Shown in pieces: positions 41,329 through 51,245 of a DNA stretch of 64,000 bases. A model generated the notes under the pieces. That model saw only the letters and a program-made list of their open reading frames with translations. It ran no database searches and was not told the origin of the DNA. A program made the translations under genes and the position numbers. Position 1 is the stretch's first letter; every line of letters begins with the position of its first letter. The stretch comes from Arthrobacter sp. 9V (lineage in GTDB: Bacteria > Actinomycetota > Actinomycetes > Actinomycetales > Micrococcaceae): assembly GCF_902506065.1 (NCBI RefSeq), contig NZ_LR732912.1, positions 4,555,525-4,619,524 on the forward strand. Direction: 5' to 3'.

Positions 41329-42609
41329 CTAGAGAACCGGCAGAACCTCAAGCCCGCCAAGGTACTTCTGCAGTGCCTTGGGAACGTTGACTGAGCCGTC
41401 CGGGTTCTGGTGGTGCTCAAGGATGGCAACGATCCAACGTGTAGTGGCCAGCGTCCCGTTCAGGGTGGCAACCGCGCGGGTTCCCTTGGCAACACCTTCG
41501 TCATTGACGACGCGTTCCCGGATGTTGAGTCGACGAGCCTGGAACGTGGTGCAGTTGGACGTGGAAGTGAGCTCGCGGTACGCATTCTGGGTGGGGACCC
41601 AGGCTTCGCAGTCGAACTTGCGGGCCGCGGACATGCCCAGGTCACCGGCAGCGGTGTCGATCACGCGGTAAGGAAGCTCGCACTTGGCCAGCATTTCCTC
41701 TTCCCAGGCCAGCAGGCGCTCGTGCTCTGCAGCTGCTTCCTCAACGGTGGTGTAGATAAACATCTCAACCTTGTTGAACTGGTGCACGCGGATGATGCCG
41801 CGGGTGTCCTTGCCGTGGGAGCCAGCCTCGCGGCGGTAACAGGAACTCTGGCCCGCGTACCGGATGGGGCCGGCGGAAAGATCCAGGATTTCGTCGGCGT
41901 GGTAGCCGGCGAGGGCCACCTCCGAGGTTCCCACAAGATAAAGGTCATCTTCAGCGAGACGGTAGATCTCGGCGTCGTGCTTTACATCAAAACCGGTGCC
42001 CTGCATGGTCTCGGGGCGCACCAAAGTGGGGGTGATCATGGGCACGAAGCCGGCGTCGATGGCCTGCTCCATGGCCATCTGCAGCAGCGCCATTTCCAGG
42101 CGGGCACCAACGCCGCGGAGGAAGTAGAAGCGTGAACCGGAAACCTTGGCGCCACGTTCCATGTCGATCGCGCCAATCAGTTCACCGATTTCCAGGTGAT
42201 CCTTCGGCTCGAAGTCCGTGAATTCCCGCGGGGTACCCACGGTTTTGACCACAACGTAGTCGTCCTCGCCGCCCTCCGGGACGCCATCCACCACCAGGTT
42301 GGGGATGACACGGAGGAGTTCTTCCTGCTTGGCTTGCGCGGCAGTGGCTTCAGCAGAAGCGGCCTTCACCGAGTTGGCCAGTTCCTTGACCTCGGCCAGC
42401 AGGGCCTGCTTTTCCTCGCCCTTGGCCTGAGCCACCTTCTTGCCGAAGGCGTTCTGCTCGGCGCGGAGGGTTTCGTGCCGGATCAGGGCAGCGCGGCGAT
42501 CGGAGTCAGCGGAGATGATCGCGTCCACAACGGACTCGTCGGCGCCACGGGCGCGCTGGCTGGCACGGAACTTGTCCGGATTTTCGCTGAGGTCTTTTAC
42601 GTCGATCAC
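41329..42609 (-). CDS. serS: seryl-tRNA synthetase
   Basis: 426 residues. Charges tRNA(Ser). An N-terminal antiparallel coiled coil (about 27-105) binds the tRNA long arm; class II motifs follow: motif 1 around ALLQMAMEQAI, motif 2 with SSCYRREAGSHGKDTRGIIRVHQF, motif 3 with NGTLATTRWIVAILEHHQ. Full normal length. ATG 42609, divergent from a lipid kinase gene. No T-box is visible upstream. Confidence 0.97.
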   Translation of the reverse strand: MIDVKDLSENPDKFRASQRARGADESVVDAIISADSDRRAALIRHETLRAEQNAFGKKVAQAKGEEKQALLAEVKELANSVKAASAEATAAQAKQEELLRVIPNLVVDGVPEGGEDDYVVVKTVGTPREFTDFEPKDHLEIGELIGAIDMERGAKVSGSRFYFLRGVGARLEMALLQMAMEQAIDAGFVPMITPTLVRPETMQGTGFDVKHDAEIYRLAEDDLYLVGTSEVALAGYHADEILDLSAGPIRYAGQSSCYRREAGSHGKDTRGIIRVHQFNKVEMFIYTTVEEAAAEHERLLAWEEEMLAKCELPYRVIDTAAGDLGMSAARKFDCEAWVPTQNAYRELTSTSNCTTFQARRLNIRERVVNDEGVAKGTRAVATLNGTLATTRWIVAILEHHQNPDGSVNVPKALQKYLGGLEVLPVL

Positions 42610-42722
42610 CAGACAAGAGTATTCGAATCTGCCGCGGATTTCCGGCCCATAGCGGGCAGCGCCCGTACGTCCCCGGCGCAGGGGAAAGATGGGACTGCTC
42701 AGGAGGATAGTGTTGGAGCACC

Positions 42723-43790
42723 ATGAGCGACTGGATCCTGTACCTGATTCTCGCTGGGGGCGTGGCGTTTGCCGTCTCCAGTTGGTGGGGTGTGCGCCGA
42801 TTGAAAGCCCGCCATATCAGGAGCGCTGTCCGGGAGGACGCACACAGGCCCGGCCCCGGGGACCAGCGCGTGGCGGTCATCCTCAACCCGGTGAAAAACA
42901 ATGCCGAAGAGGCCCGCCAGGGCATCATTGACGCCTGCGACCTCGCCGGTTGGGACGCGCCCAAGTTCTTTGAAACCACGGTGGAGGACCCCGGCTACGG
43001 TCAGTCGCGCCAAGCGCTGGCCTACGGAGCCGACGTCGTTCTGGCGTGCGGCGGCGACGGCACAGTACGCGTTGTGGCGGAGTCGCTGGCGCACAAGAAC
43101 GTTGCCATGGGCCTCATCCCGCTGGGCACCGGGAACCTGCTGGCCCGCAACGTGGATCTGGACGTTACGGACCTGGCGGACTGCATCCAAGTGGCTCTCT
43201 TCGGGCACCAGCGCTACATCGATACCGCCACCATGGGCGTGGACAACGACATCACAGGCGAGTCCGCCGAGCACACATTCCTGGTGATCGCAGGCATGGG
43301 CTTGGACGCCGAGGTTCTTGGCGACACCAAGGAAGACCTGAAGAAAAGCGTTGGCTGGCTCGCCTACACGGAGGCTGGCGTCCGCCACCTGCCTGGACGG
43401 CGCAAACGCGTCACCATCACCATGGATGACCAGCCGGAGCAAGCACGGAAGATCCGGAGCGTGCTGTTTGCCAACTGCGGCCTGATTCCCGGCGGGATCG
43501 ACTTCATCCCCCAAGCCATGATTGACGACGGAATGCTGGACATTGTGGTGATGAGCCCGCGCAGCGCTTTCGGCTGGCTCGCCATGTACACAAAGGTTCT
43601 GTTCAAGCACAACGCCAACCTGCCGATGATGAGTTTCTACCGCTCCGGCAAGGTCATCATCCGTAGCCAGGAACCCATGCCTACCCAGCTCGACGGCGAC
43701 CCCTCAGGCGAGGCGACAACCGTCACCGTGCAAGTGGAGCCGGCTTCCCTGCTGGTACGAGTGCCGAAAGCCCTGACCGGTCTAAATTGA
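42723..43790 (+). CDS. diacylglycerol kinase family lipid kinase
   Basis: 355 residues. An N-terminal hydrophobic helix (about 5-22) anchors it; then RVAVILNPVKNNAEEARQGI, ACGGDGTVRVVAE (GGDGT nucleotide motif) and LIPLGTGNLLARN. The DagK/sphingosine-kinase fold C-terminal domain follows, ending QLDGDPSGEATTVTVQVEP. Phosphorylates a lipid such as diacylglycerol. Its 3' end overlaps a small convergent gene by nine bases. Confidence 0.92.
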   Translation: MSDWILYLILAGGVAFAVSSWWGVRRLKARHIRSAVREDAHRPGPGDQRVAVILNPVKNNAEEARQGIIDACDLAGWDAPKFFETTVEDPGYGQSRQALAYGADVVLACGGDGTVRVVAESLAHKNVAMGLIPLGTGNLLARNVDLDVTDLADCIQVALFGHQRYIDTATMGVDNDITGESAEHTFLVIAGMGLDAEVLGDTKEDLKKSVGWLAYTEAGVRHLPGRRKRVTITMDDQPEQARKIRSVLFANCGLIPGGIDFIPQAMIDDGMLDIVVMSPRSAFGWLAMYTKVLFKHNANLPMMSFYRSGKVIIRSQEPMPTQLDGDPSGEATTVTVQVEPASLLVRVPKALTGLN

Positions 43791-44012
43791 GCCGACGTCC
43801 GGTTGGGCAGCGTTCCTTTCGGCTTCCTCAGTGGCCGCCTTGGCCGCGGCGCGGGCTTCTGCCTGCTCCTTGATCATTGCTTGCTCTTCTTCAAAGCGGA
43901 GCCGGTCTGCTCGATCGGCTTCGTCGCCATTCCAGTCGTCCTGGTTCTCGCCTGTGGGCTTCGGATTGACGATCATGCCCTGGCCGTCTTTGTCATCCCG
44001 GTGGACAGACAT
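43782..44012 (-). CDS. small acidic protein, unknown
   Basis: 76 residues from ATG 44012 (MSVHRDDKDG) with AAAGGAG upstream, much better than the earlier frame start at 44042. Strongly charged: Asp/Asn/Glu-rich centre, then a helix of Glu/Ala/Lys (RLRFEEEQAMIKEQAEARAAAKAA). No membrane or zinc motif. The convergent lipid kinase stop overlaps its 3' end. Family unknown. Confidence 0.7.
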   Translation of the reverse strand: MSVHRDDKDGQGMIVNPKPTGENQDDWNGDEADRADRLRFEEEQAMIKEQAEARAAAKAATEEAERNAAQPDVGSI

Positions 44013-44116
44013 GACCGCTCCTTTCATTTGGCATTCATCCATCGTTTATGGATCAGGCAAGCATACGCACAGAAGCATCCTTGCGAAAGGGCCGCCGTTC
44101 TGCCTGTGGATTGCGG

Positions 44117-45049
44117 CTAGGAGCCCTTGAGGATCGAATCCACCCACGCGTGTGCCGAGGCAAAAGCCGCGTCGGAAGTGTGTGGCGCAACCACGGCCGG
44201 CTGCTTGTCTGCCCGGGCATAGGAGCCCAGGAACCGGGTTGCGGGACTGATCCGGTGGAGGCCGGCAAGCGCGTCAGCCACCCGAGAGTCGGTGGCGTGA
44301 CCGTCGGCGTCGATGCTGAAGAAGTAGTGGCCCAGGTACTGGCCGGTGGGCCGCGATTCGATGCGGCTCAGGTTGACGCCGCGGGATGCGAATTGGTCCA
44401 GGATTTCCATGAGCGCGCCCGGGTGGTCCTCCGGCAACGGCACCACCACGGTGGTCTTGTCCGCGCCCGTGCGGTCCGGAAGCAGGCCGGGCTTGCTCAC
44501 CAGGATGAAGCGGGTGACAGCCTCGGGGTTGTCGCCGATATCCTCGGCCAGAACGTTGAGGCCGGGTTGTCCTGCAGCAACCAACGGGGCACAAATGGCG
44601 GCGTCGTAGGGAGCGTCGTCCTCCAGCAGGCCCATGGCGGACGCCGCCGTCGAGGATCCCGGGACGTAATCGGCGTGCGGGAGGTGCTCGTCCACCCACA
44701 GACGGCATTGGGCCCAGGCATGGCCGTGGGTGGAGATCCGTTTGATCCCGGAAAGCTCGACGCCGGGCCTCGCCACGAGCACGAAAGTGATGGGAACAAG
44801 GGCCTCACGGATAATCCGGAGCTCTTGGCCTGTGGCAATCGCGTCCAAGGTGGCTGTAACCCCGCCCTCCACCGAGTTCTCGATTGGCACCATGGCGGCA
44901 TCAGCCTCACCGGCCCGGACCCGATCAAGGGCGGTGTTGACGTTGGTGCACGGAATCCGGGTGGCATCGGCAGCCCCTGGTACCTGCATGAGGGCTGCCT
45001 CGGTGAAGGTTCCCTCAGGGCCAAGGAAGGTATAGGTCACTGCCGACAT
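44117..45049 (-). CDS. pheA: prephenate dehydratase
   Basis: 310 residues from ATG 45049 (MSAVTYTFLG, AAGGA before it); the upstream frame is not conserved. Catalytic dehydratase domain: TFLGPEGTFTEAAL, MVPIENSVEGGVTATLD and the TRF motif in NPEAVTRFILVS. C-terminal ACT domain with DHPGALMEILDQFASRGVNLSRIESRP-type residues for phenylalanine feedback. Makes phenylpyruvate. A rhodanese gene lies 32 bases upstream on the same strand, possibly one transcript. Confidence 0.95.
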   Translation of the reverse strand: MSAVTYTFLGPEGTFTEAALMQVPGAADATRIPCTNVNTALDRVRAGEADAAMVPIENSVEGGVTATLDAIATGQELRIIREALVPITFVLVARPGVELSGIKRISTHGHAWAQCRLWVDEHLPHADYVPGSSTAASAMGLLEDDAPYDAAICAPLVAAGQPGLNVLAEDIGDNPEAVTRFILVSKPGLLPDRTGADKTTVVVPLPEDHPGALMEILDQFASRGVNLSRIESRPTGQYLGHYFFSIDADGHATDSRVADALAGLHRISPATRFLGSYARADKQPAVVAPHTSDAAFASAHAWVDSILKGS

Positions 45050-45081
45050 TCGAGATATTCCTTGCTGGTTATATACGTGGC

Positions 45082-45408
45082 TTAGAGAACAACCGGCTTG
45101 AGGCCGTTGTCCGAAACCATGGGCTTTCCGGCCTCGAACCACATGTCCATGCCGCCGGCCACGTTTACGGCAGAGTAGCCCTGCCCCACAAGCCACTGGA
45201 CGGCCCGGAATGACCGGCCTCCCGTGCGGCAGATAACAAAGAGATCGTCATCCGGATCGAGTTCGTCCAGGCGCGCGGGCAGCTGGTCCATGGGGATGTG
45301 CAGTGCACCTTCAGCGTGCCCGGCCACCCATTCGTAGTCTTCCCGGACGTCCAGAATGCTGGCATCTGCCGGAATGTCGCCCACAGGTACGGTATCGAAG
45401 TCGCTCAT
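45082..45408 (-). CDS. single-domain rhodanese
   Basis: 108 residues from ATG 45408 (MSDFDTVPVG, GGGAAGGGA upstream). Rhodanese fold with SILDVREDYEWVAGHAEGALHIPM and active site VICRTGGRS with Cys at the loop start. Small sulfurtransferase or sulfur carrier; substrate unclear. Upstream of pheA. Confidence 0.92.
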   Translation of the reverse strand: MSDFDTVPVGDIPADASILDVREDYEWVAGHAEGALHIPMDQLPARLDELDPDDDLFVICRTGGRSFRAVQWLVGQGYSAVNVAGGMDMWFEAGKPMVSDNGLKPVVL

Positions 45409-45561
45409 GGCGTTCCCTTCCCATCGATTAAGTCCAGCATCCAGCCTAGTCCCCGAGGCGTGCCACCGTAACGTCAAAGACCCCTGCCCTTGCTTCCCGG
45501 CGCCCGGGCGTTAAGACTGGGACGGAAGCGCATCCCTGCCATCGGCCCGTTAGGAGCACCC

Positions 45562-46305
45562 ATGCCGGCTAAGCAACCCACCATCCTGGCGACATCCGGC
45601 GGCTACAAACCGGGTGATCGGACCAGGATCGAGTTCAATCACTTGATGCATTACGCAGTGGACTTGGCCGGCGTGAGCGGCCGGGCGCCGCGCGTGACGC
45701 ACCTTGGCACGGCATCCGGAGACCAGCGGTGGTGGGCTGCGGAAATGGACCAGGCCGCACGCATTGCGGGTTTCGATTTCAGCCACCTCAACCTCTTCAC
45801 CATGCCCAACATCGAGGACCCGGAAGCGCACCTCCTGGAACAGGACGTGGTGTGGGTGAACGGCGGATCGGTGGTGAACCTGCTGGCTGTGTGGCGGGCA
45901 CACGGTCTGGACGGAATCCTGCGGAAGGCGTGGGAAAGCGGAGTGGTCCTGGCCGGCGTGTCCGCGGGTTCCATCTGTTGGTATCAGGGCGGTGTGACCG
46001 ATTCCTTTGGTCCTGAACTGCAGCCCGTCACCAATGCGCTCGGCTTTCTCCCGTATGCCAATGGTGTCCATTACGACTCCGAGCTGCGACGCGCCCCGGC
46101 CATCCACAAACTGGTGGCCAACGGCACCTTGGACGAGACCCACTGCACGGACGACGGCGTTGGGCTGGTTTACCGTGGCACGGAACTTGTGGAGGTGGTG
46201 TCCGAGGTGAAGAACAAGGCTGCCTTCCGGGTGACCGCGGGCGCCGGCGAGAGCGTGGACGCTGTTGCTGTGGAGGAACGGTTGGAGCCACGTTTCCTTG
46301 GCTGA
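45562..46305 (+). CDS. peptidase E-like protein (S51 family)
   Basis: 247 residues from ATG 45562 with TAGGAG ahead. Catalytic Ser in VLAGVSAGSICWYQGG, along with VWVNGGSVVNLL (glycine-rich motif) and a TKS/LLAVW stretch; the typical S51 peptidase fold of Asp-dipeptidases. Probably acts on dipeptides with N-terminal aspartate or cyanophycin-like substrates. Overlaps the amidase gene by eight bases. Confidence 0.87.
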   Translation: MPAKQPTILATSGGYKPGDRTRIEFNHLMHYAVDLAGVSGRAPRVTHLGTASGDQRWWAAEMDQAARIAGFDFSHLNLFTMPNIEDPEAHLLEQDVVWVNGGSVVNLLAVWRAHGLDGILRKAWESGVVLAGVSAGSICWYQGGVTDSFGPELQPVTNALGFLPYANGVHYDSELRRAPAIHKLVANGTLDETHCTDDGVGLVYRGTELVEVVSEVKNKAAFRVTAGAGESVDAVAVEERLEPRFLG

Positions 46306-47734
46306 TACTTACAAGACGGACGTTTCTTGTCTCAGCGCGGTTCAACTCCGTGATGCCCTGGCTTCGGGTGAGCTTTCAGCCCGCGAGGCCACCGGGCACT
46401 TCCTGGCGGCGATCGAGTCCGGAAACAAGCAGCTTGGCGCTTTTGTCACTGTCACAGCGGAACGAGCCCTTAGGCACGCCGAGGACGCAGATCGACTGCA
46501 CACGAGGCTGGTCCGCGAGCACAGACAAGAGGAGCTCGGATTACTTCACGGCATGCCCGTGGCTTTCAAGGACCTCACCGACGTGGCGGGGGTTCCCACC
46601 ACGCACGGCAGTGCGGCGCTGGAGCACAAGCCCGCCCCGGAGGACGGCGCTCTCGCTGCAACGTTGAAGGGGCAAGGCGTCATCTCACTTGGCAAGACCC
46701 AGGTTCCGGAATTCGGACTCACGGCTTACAGCGAAAACCGGGTGGCACCGCCGTCGCGAAATCCGCACGCCATGGGACGCAGTTCCGGTGGATCGTCGGG
46801 CGGAAGCGCTGCCGCGGTGGCTGCCGGACTGGTCCCCTTTGCGCCGGGGACCGACGGCGGCGGCTCCATCCGGATCCCGGCAGGAGCCTGTGGATTGGTG
46901 GGATTGAAGCCGGGCCGTGGCGTGGTGCCATCGGGTGCAAGCGCGGGTGATGCCGCCAAACTCGTCGTCGCCGGACCGCTCGCCCGGACGGCTGCGGACG
47001 CGGCACTGCTGATGGACGCGCTGGCTCCCCGGGATCAAGCGCCCGACGGCGGATACCTCGCCAGTGTTGGGCGGGCGCCGGAACCCCTGAGAATCGGCGT
47101 GAGCTTGGACAGTCCGTGGGCCGGTATTTACCCGTTCCAGATCGAGGAAGAAGCGGTTGACGCCCTGGAACTCGGGACCAAGCTGCTGGAGAAGGCCGGT
47201 CACAGCGTTAGCGAAGCCGCAATCCGTTATGACAACCGCTATCCCGACGCGTTCACCACAGCCTGGACCGCCGGCGTCGGAAGTGCACGGATAGCACCCC
47301 AGCGCGAGGCCTTGCTGACACCGCTGACCCGGACTTTCCGGCGTCGTGCCCAACAGCGAAGCGCGTCGAAGGTCAACGAGGCACTGAGTTTCCTGCGGCA
47401 GTTCGAGCACGATACCGTGGCGCAATACGCGGAGTGGGACCTGATCCTCATGCCCACCCTGGCGCAGACACCGAGGCCGATCGGCTGGTTTACCGGTGGC
47501 GGGCACAGCGGCGAGCAGTGGCCGAGTGAGTGGGCCGGCGACGCTGATGAGGACTACAAGAGGCAGTGCCAGTATGCGCCGTGGTCCTCCATGGTGAACG
47601 TCTGCGGGCTTCCGGCCATCAGTATTCCGGTGCACACAACTGCCGCTGGATTGCCGATGGGGATCCAGCTCATTGGCCGGCCGGGATCTGAACTGCTGCT
47701 TCTCCAGCTCGCAGCCGTCCTCGAGACCCGCTAG
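46298..47734 (+). CDS. amidase (amidase signature family)
   Basis: 478 residues from TTG 46298; 46265 TTG is the longest option. Ser-Ser-Lys triad: Lys in VAFKDLTDVAGV, cis-Ser in GRSSGGSSGGS and the nucleophile Ser in GTDGGGSIRIPAGAC. Hydrolyses amide bonds; specificity not clear. Start overlaps the S51 gene end, so probably co-translated. Normal length for the family. Confidence 0.9.
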   Translation: MADTYKTDVSCLSAVQLRDALASGELSAREATGHFLAAIESGNKQLGAFVTVTAERALRHAEDADRLHTRLVREHRQEELGLLHGMPVAFKDLTDVAGVPTTHGSAALEHKPAPEDGALAATLKGQGVISLGKTQVPEFGLTAYSENRVAPPSRNPHAMGRSSGGSSGGSAAAVAAGLVPFAPGTDGGGSIRIPAGACGLVGLKPGRGVVPSGASAGDAAKLVVAGPLARTAADAALLMDALAPRDQAPDGGYLASVGRAPEPLRIGVSLDSPWAGIYPFQIEEEAVDALELGTKLLEKAGHSVSEAAIRYDNRYPDAFTTAWTAGVGSARIAPQREALLTPLTRTFRRRAQQRSASKVNEALSFLRQFEHDTVAQYAEWDLILMPTLAQTPRPIGWFTGGGHSGEQWPSEWAGDADEDYKRQCQYAPWSSMVNVCGLPAISIPVHTTAAGLPMGIQLIGRPGSELLLLQLAAVLETR

Positions 47735-47781
47735 CCACGCACAGGTCACGCTGAGCGGCCCGTCTAACATATGGAAAGTAG

Positions 47782-49308
<1,527 letters not shown>

Positions 49309-49335
49309 CCCCTTCGGCTGACGTCACGCACCTAA

Positions 49336-49390
49336 CGACGGCGGCCCTTGCCTCCGGTGGGATTTCCACCTGAGGCAAGGGCCGCCGTCG
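49336..49390. terminator. bidirectional terminator
   Basis: CGACGGCGGCCCTTGCCTC (49336-49354) pairs perfectly with GAGGCAAGGGCCGCCGTCG (49372-49390), 19 bp, with a 17-base loop. It lies in the 90-base gap between convergent transporter and DUF4190 genes. No T-tract; termination in both directions is inferred. Confidence 0.8.
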
Positions 49391-49398
49391 TACGCGTT

Positions 49399-50025
49399 TC
49401 AGTAGCCGTAACGGCTGCTGTTTGAGGCGTTGATGCCGATAACAATGAAGATGATGAAGATCAGCGCCAGAACCACGCCCAAGTAGCCCATCACCAGGCC
49501 GGCGATCGCCATGCCCTTGCCGGCGGGCTCACGCTTCAGGGCGAGGTGGCCCAGGATCACGGCGGCGATCTGCGGGAGGATGAAGAACCCGAAGCCAACG
49601 TAGACGGCGATGCCACAGCACATGCTGGCAATGCTCAGGCCCTTGGGCTCGGCCTGCATGGCGTAGTAAGCGGGCTGGCCGTAGGGTGACTGCGGCTGAC
49701 CGTAAGGCTGCTGGTTGAACGCCTGCTGCTGGTACGGGCTGGGCGGTTGGCCGTACGGCGAAGGGGGCTGCTGGCTGTAATCGCCCGGCGTGTACGGGTT
49801 CTGGCCGTGCGCACTCTGCTCGTACGGCGGGAGCGGCTGGGTGGCGTTCGCGCCGTGTTCAGGTGCGCCGTATCCCGGTGCGCCCTGTTCAGGCGTGCTC
49901 GACTCCGGCGCGCTGAATTGGGGAGTGCTCGACTCCGGCGCGCTGAACTGTGCGGGCGGGACGTACTGAGGCGGTTCGTAGCCTGCGGGCTTGTCCTCGT
50001 TGTCCTTTGATGGCTGGTCTGACAT
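49399..50025 (-). CDS. DUF4190 family membrane protein with Pro/Gln/Tyr-rich N-terminus
   Basis: 208 residues from ATG 50025 (MSDQPSKDNE) with AGGGGGA upstream. Residues about 20-125 are disordered with repeats such as FSAPESSTP (twice) and YGQP units. Two C-terminal hydrophobic helices with GLSIASMCCGIAVYVGFGF and GMAIAGLVMGYLGVVLAL match DUF4190. Role unknown; N-terminal tail may interact with the cell envelope or division proteins. Confidence 0.85.
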   Translation of the reverse strand: MSDQPSKDNEDKPAGYEPPQYVPPAQFSAPESSTPQFSAPESSTPEQGAPGYGAPEHGANATQPLPPYEQSAHGQNPYTPGDYSQQPPSPYGQPPSPYQQQAFNQQPYGQPQSPYGQPAYYAMQAEPKGLSIASMCCGIAVYVGFGFFILPQIAAVILGHLALKREPAGKGMAIAGLVMGYLGVVLALIFIIFIVIGINASNSSRYGY

Positions 50026-50243
50026 AGGTATCCCCCTGAATGTGGTCTTTGCTCCCAACACTACCGCCGCTGGGGGCGCCACAGAAGGCAGCGTGCGTTC
50101 CCCGCGTGTGCCCCGAATGCGAGGATCATCACATTCATGCATACGCATGGAATTTTTCCGAGGCGGACTTGGTTTTCATCCATAGCGACGTAAACAGCGC
50201 TCACTAACGAAATCTGCGGGACCTGTCCCGCAAAGGAGGAATC

Positions 50244-50999
50244 ATGGGTAACTTCGAAGGCAAAACCGCGCTCGTCACCGGCGGAGGCTCCGGTCTCGGG
50301 GAAGCAATCAGCAAGGACCTCGCGAAGAACGGCGTCAACGTAGTCGTTGTAGACCTCAACCTGGACGCCGCCACCCGCGTTGCCGAGCAGATCACGGCCG
50401 ACGGCGGCAAAGCAGTACCGTTCCAAGGCAACACAGCTGTGGCCGAGGACAGCAAGAAGGCGGTGGACTTCGCAGTGGAAACGTACGGAGCCCTCAATTA
50501 CGCCGTCAACAACGCCGGCATCGGCGGCGCCAGCGCTCCTGTTGGAGAGATCGACATCGAAGACTGGGACCGCGTCATCGCCATTAACCTGAGCGGCGTT
50601 CTCTACGGAATGCGTTACCAAGTCCCGGCCATCCTTGCCGCAGGAGCATCCGAAGGCGCCATTGTGAACATGGCATCCATCCATGGCGCTGTAGCCGCAC
50701 CCGGCAACGCCGCGTACACCGCCGCCAAGCACGGCGTGGTGGGCATGACCAAGAATGCTGCTGCCGAATACGGCGCGCAGGGGCTTCGCGTCAATGCTGT
50801 GGGCCCCGGCTACATTGACACTCCCTTGCTGGCCGCTGCTCCAAAGGAAGTTGTCAGCGGACTTGAAGCGAAGCACCCGCTCGGCCGACTTGGCACGGCG
50901 GAAGAGGTCGCAAACGTCACTACCTTCCTCCTGTCGGACAAGGCCAGCTTCATGACCGGCTCCTACGTACTGGTGGACGGCGGCTACACCGCCGTCTAG
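50244..50999 (+). CDS. short-chain dehydrogenase/reductase (glucose-1-dehydrogenase-like)
   Basis: 251 residues, AAAGGAGG eight bases before ATG 50244. SDR motifs: VTGGGSGLGEAIS (12-23), NNAG in YAVNNAGIG, catalytic SIHGAVAAPGNAAYTAAKHG with Tyr-x-x-x-Lys, and PLGRLGTAEEVANVTTFLLS at the C-terminus. Substrate unknown. Stands as a single gene, ended by a strong terminator. Confidence 0.88.
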   Translation: MGNFEGKTALVTGGGSGLGEAISKDLAKNGVNVVVVDLNLDAATRVAEQITADGGKAVPFQGNTAVAEDSKKAVDFAVETYGALNYAVNNAGIGGASAPVGEIDIEDWDRVIAINLSGVLYGMRYQVPAILAAGASEGAIVNMASIHGAVAAPGNAAYTAAKHGVVGMTKNAAAEYGAQGLRVNAVGPGYIDTPLLAAAPKEVVSGLEAKHPLGRLGTAEEVANVTTFLLSDKASFMTGSYVLVDGGYTAV

Positions 51000-51014
51000 C
51001 TCTTTGGTATTTTT

Positions 51015-51091
51015 CGCTCCGCCTGCCCCTGTTGGTCCTTTTCGGATCCTGCACTTTTGAGTTCAGGGGCAGGGCGGGGCGAATCTTTTTT
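51015..51091 (+). terminator. terminator after the SDR gene
   Basis: CGCTCCGCCTGCCCCTG (51015-51031) pairs with CAGGGGCAGGGCGGGGCG (51064-51081) with small mismatches; T-rich tract CTTTTTT follows (51085-51091). Loop 32 bases. Confidence 0.8.
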
Positions 51092-51245
51092 GCTAGCAGC
51101 CGGGGCTTAACAAGGAGTGAATCTTTGCCGGCCAGGCCGTTTTCGCCGGATTTTCCCGGCAGGACCGGCGCCATTCGGCGTCACAGGGGCCGGATCCGCG
51201 GACATTACGTGTCAGCAGAGGCCGTGGTCTGGCATGCTGGACCCC

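Noticed and set aside
42610..42722. T-box leader before serS
   Set aside because: The 113-base gap shows no specifier-loop or antiterminator pattern I can identify.
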